64,000 bases of DNA from Anisakis pegreffii (lineage: Eukaryota > Nematoda > Chromadorea > Rhabditida > Anisakidae). The stretch's first letter is position 1; the number at the start of each line of letters is the position of its first letter. Below are positions 62,596 through 64,000 of the stretch, in pieces. A program made the position numbers and the translations under genes. The notes under the pieces were generated by a model. That model searched no databases and was not told the origin of the DNA. It worked only from the letters and a program-made list of their open reading frames with translations. The stretch is taken from contig JAPYMA010000206.1 of assembly GCA_035041965.1 (NCBI GenBank), positions 248,001 to 312,000 of the forward strand. Reading direction: 5' to 3'.

Positions 62596-62838
62596 ATGGA
62601 ATTGAAATGGCAGATCAAAAACATTACAGAGCAATTGCAACTGCTGGCTAAATTGAAACACATGCCTCAACGCTTCATTCAGATAGCAGCACAATCTCGT
62701 TTCATTTAAGAATTAGTTGCAGATGTGCGTCAAGATCACCTCAATTCAAACCAATCCAAGACCGTTAAGTTGAACAAAATGAGTGCTGCTGCTGCAATGA
62801 TACTTTCTGAATTTGAAAAGTCTCGCCCAAATTCATAA
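62596..62838 (+). pseudogene. coding-like ORF interrupted by one in-frame TAA
   Basis: From ATG 62596 (or an acceptor at about 62570) a frame reads MELKWQIKNITEQLQLLAKL to RFIQIAAQSRFI, then TAA at 62707-62709, then continues in the same frame through VRQDHLNSNQ and MSAAAAMILSEFEKSRPNS to TAA at 62836-62838. Both halves look like one helical, soluble protein. The stop may be a disabling mutation. Alternatively the 24 bases at 62700-62723, which begin GT and end AG and are a multiple of three, could be an unusually short intron. No family recognised. Confidence 0.45.
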
Positions 62839-63243
62839 AAATAACGCTCAGCATATCACGTACATATGTTGCCTAACGAAACATCTCACTAATGAATAAC
62901 ACACATTATTTGATACAAGATAACTGCAAACGTGGAATGAAAGTAGGTTCGTTAAGCTGCTTACGATTGCTCAGCAACCAGTAATCAGATTAACTGATAC
63001 GAGAGTGGATCAAGTGAATCGAAAAAACGATTGTTATTGCTGTTGCTCGTACGTGATTGATTCTTCTAATTGCATCGTTGTTTTCGCTTCTGTTTATGAA
63101 GAAGATTATATGAGAGCTGTGGGTACTTTCGGTTATGACATTAATTATTTCTCCGTAATGTTCAACACCAAAAATCATTCTCGACACTCCAACTGCCATA
63201 TATCATTGGAGTGCACCTATCCGTTGGGCTCACTCATTATCAG

Positions 63244-63329
63244 CTCGGTGAAAAGTGGTTTATCAGTACTCATCAATCGAATTTTATGCATTGTCACAAA
63301 TTGCTGCCACACTTGACTGACTATGACAG
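63244..63329 (+). CDS. candidate internal exon
   Basis: An acceptor CATTATCAG and a donor AG/GTATTA frame 28 codons including LGEKWFISTHQSNFMHCHKL and LLPHLTDYD, with His- and aromatic-rich, coding-like composition. The frame may extend further 5' (VGLTHYQ). No partner exon or family was recognised. Confidence 0.3.
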
Positions 63330-64000
63330 GTATTACACACATGAATATGTAATGAATACAACATGTGTGCACCCACCCAACTTTGAATATGCTTTCATTC
63401 ATCCATAAAATAAACCTATTCAAACATCCACTTTCCTATTTTCGAAGTGACGTATTCAAGTCATATCACCTGTGCAACATCTAGCATGTACTTGTTGGTA
63501 AAAAAAATATGTGAATGTGAAATGGTAAGACATATGTCTTGAAGTGATTACATTTACGATGAAAGAATAGAAAATTGCACTCAAACTGCACAAAGAAGCA
63601 CTTGATACATTCATCAGTTGAGGTTTCAGACACATCGTTGAGAGGACATACTGGAAGAATGGCAGGCATTAAATGCTTTTCGTAATAAGGGATTAATGAA
63701 TGCGTCGAAATGAAGCACTCATATGCAACCACACGACATTTGCAGTTTTATGTGCACGCCATATGCAATCATACGATTGAATAATGCAAGCAACAGATGA
63801 AGTAGGTAGGTATGCTTTCGAGTAAAGAATATCACGGTTCGAATATAGAAATGTTTCGGCGACACGAAGCTGCAATGACAATGTGAACAAACATATCTTT
63901 CGTGCAAAGCCTTTCTGTATCTCTCACACATCCATCCGACTGCTTTGTCAAGATTATTGGTGATTATTCGGAGAGCTTATGCAATCGATCTACAAACTGA
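63330..64000. other. right edge of the window
   Basis: No supported exon. Overlapping minus ORFs at 63481-63931 share positions and have no clear coding character. Confidence 0.4.

Noticed and set aside
1..64000. CRISPR arrays, prokaryotic operons, integrated virus, rRNA or tRNA genes
   Set aside because: No spaced identical repeats, Shine-Dalgarno-linked genes, viral gene signatures or convincing tRNA cloverleaf were seen. A covariance-model scan would be needed to exclude tRNAs fully.

Overview
The window looks like nuclear DNA of a nematode. It is AT-rich, every recognisable gene is split by GT-AG introns (with two probable GC-AG exceptions), and the gene set is metazoan with a nematode flavour: a KLP-6 type kinesin-3, a nematode-style GNAT protein, and a nematode-style casein-kinase-1/TTBK-like kinase. 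I read it as a chromadorean nematode but cannot name a species. All gene models below were built by eye, by joining exons whose splice phases match and whose joined protein keeps family motifs. Signal and intron calls are sequence reading only.

Layout, left to right. 0-5 kb: a GNAT acetyltransferase (+, 970-4829). 7-9.5 kb: an unidentified three-exon gene (+). 9.8-11.35 kb: a small Lys/Ser-rich gene or 3' extension (-). 11.5-18.8 kb: klp-6 (-), at least 20 exons. 20.2-24.3 kb: alkb-8, the RRM-AlkB-methyltransferase tRNA wobble-uridine enzyme (-). 25.4-26.0 kb: rpb-12, a small RNA polymerase subunit (+), divergent from alkb-8. 26.4-29.7 kb: a secreted XendoU-family endoribonuclease (-). 30.6-33.1 kb: weakly supported minus-strand exons. 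33.8-39.9 kb: a calponin-repeat protein (-) with two possible 3' ends. 40-47 kb: mostly non-coding with a few candidate exons. 46.9-51.1 kb: a CK1/TTBK-like protein kinase (-). 51.4 kb: a candidate small secreted peptide (-). 52.9-57.3 kb: a neuronal calcium sensor (-). 57.3-64 kb: mostly non-coding, with a coding-like ORF broken by one in-frame stop and one further candidate exon.

Mobile DNA: two related non-autonomous hAT-like elements of about 0.8 kb sit inside introns, one in the kinase gene with a perfect 8-bp target duplication and one in the calcium-sensor gene. I saw no virus, CRISPR array, rRNA or convincing tRNA.

The genes are functionally mixed: ciliary or neuronal transport (klp-6), tRNA modification (alkb-8), core transcription (rpb-12), RNA cleavage (EndoU), actin cytoskeleton (calponin repeats) and calcium signalling (ncs). 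There is no pathway cluster. The most notable structural signals are an imperfect inverted duplication in the shared alkb-8/rpb-12 upstream region, two GC-AG introns, alternative 3' ends, and a perfect 34-bp palindrome. I did not find a clearly new multi-gene system.
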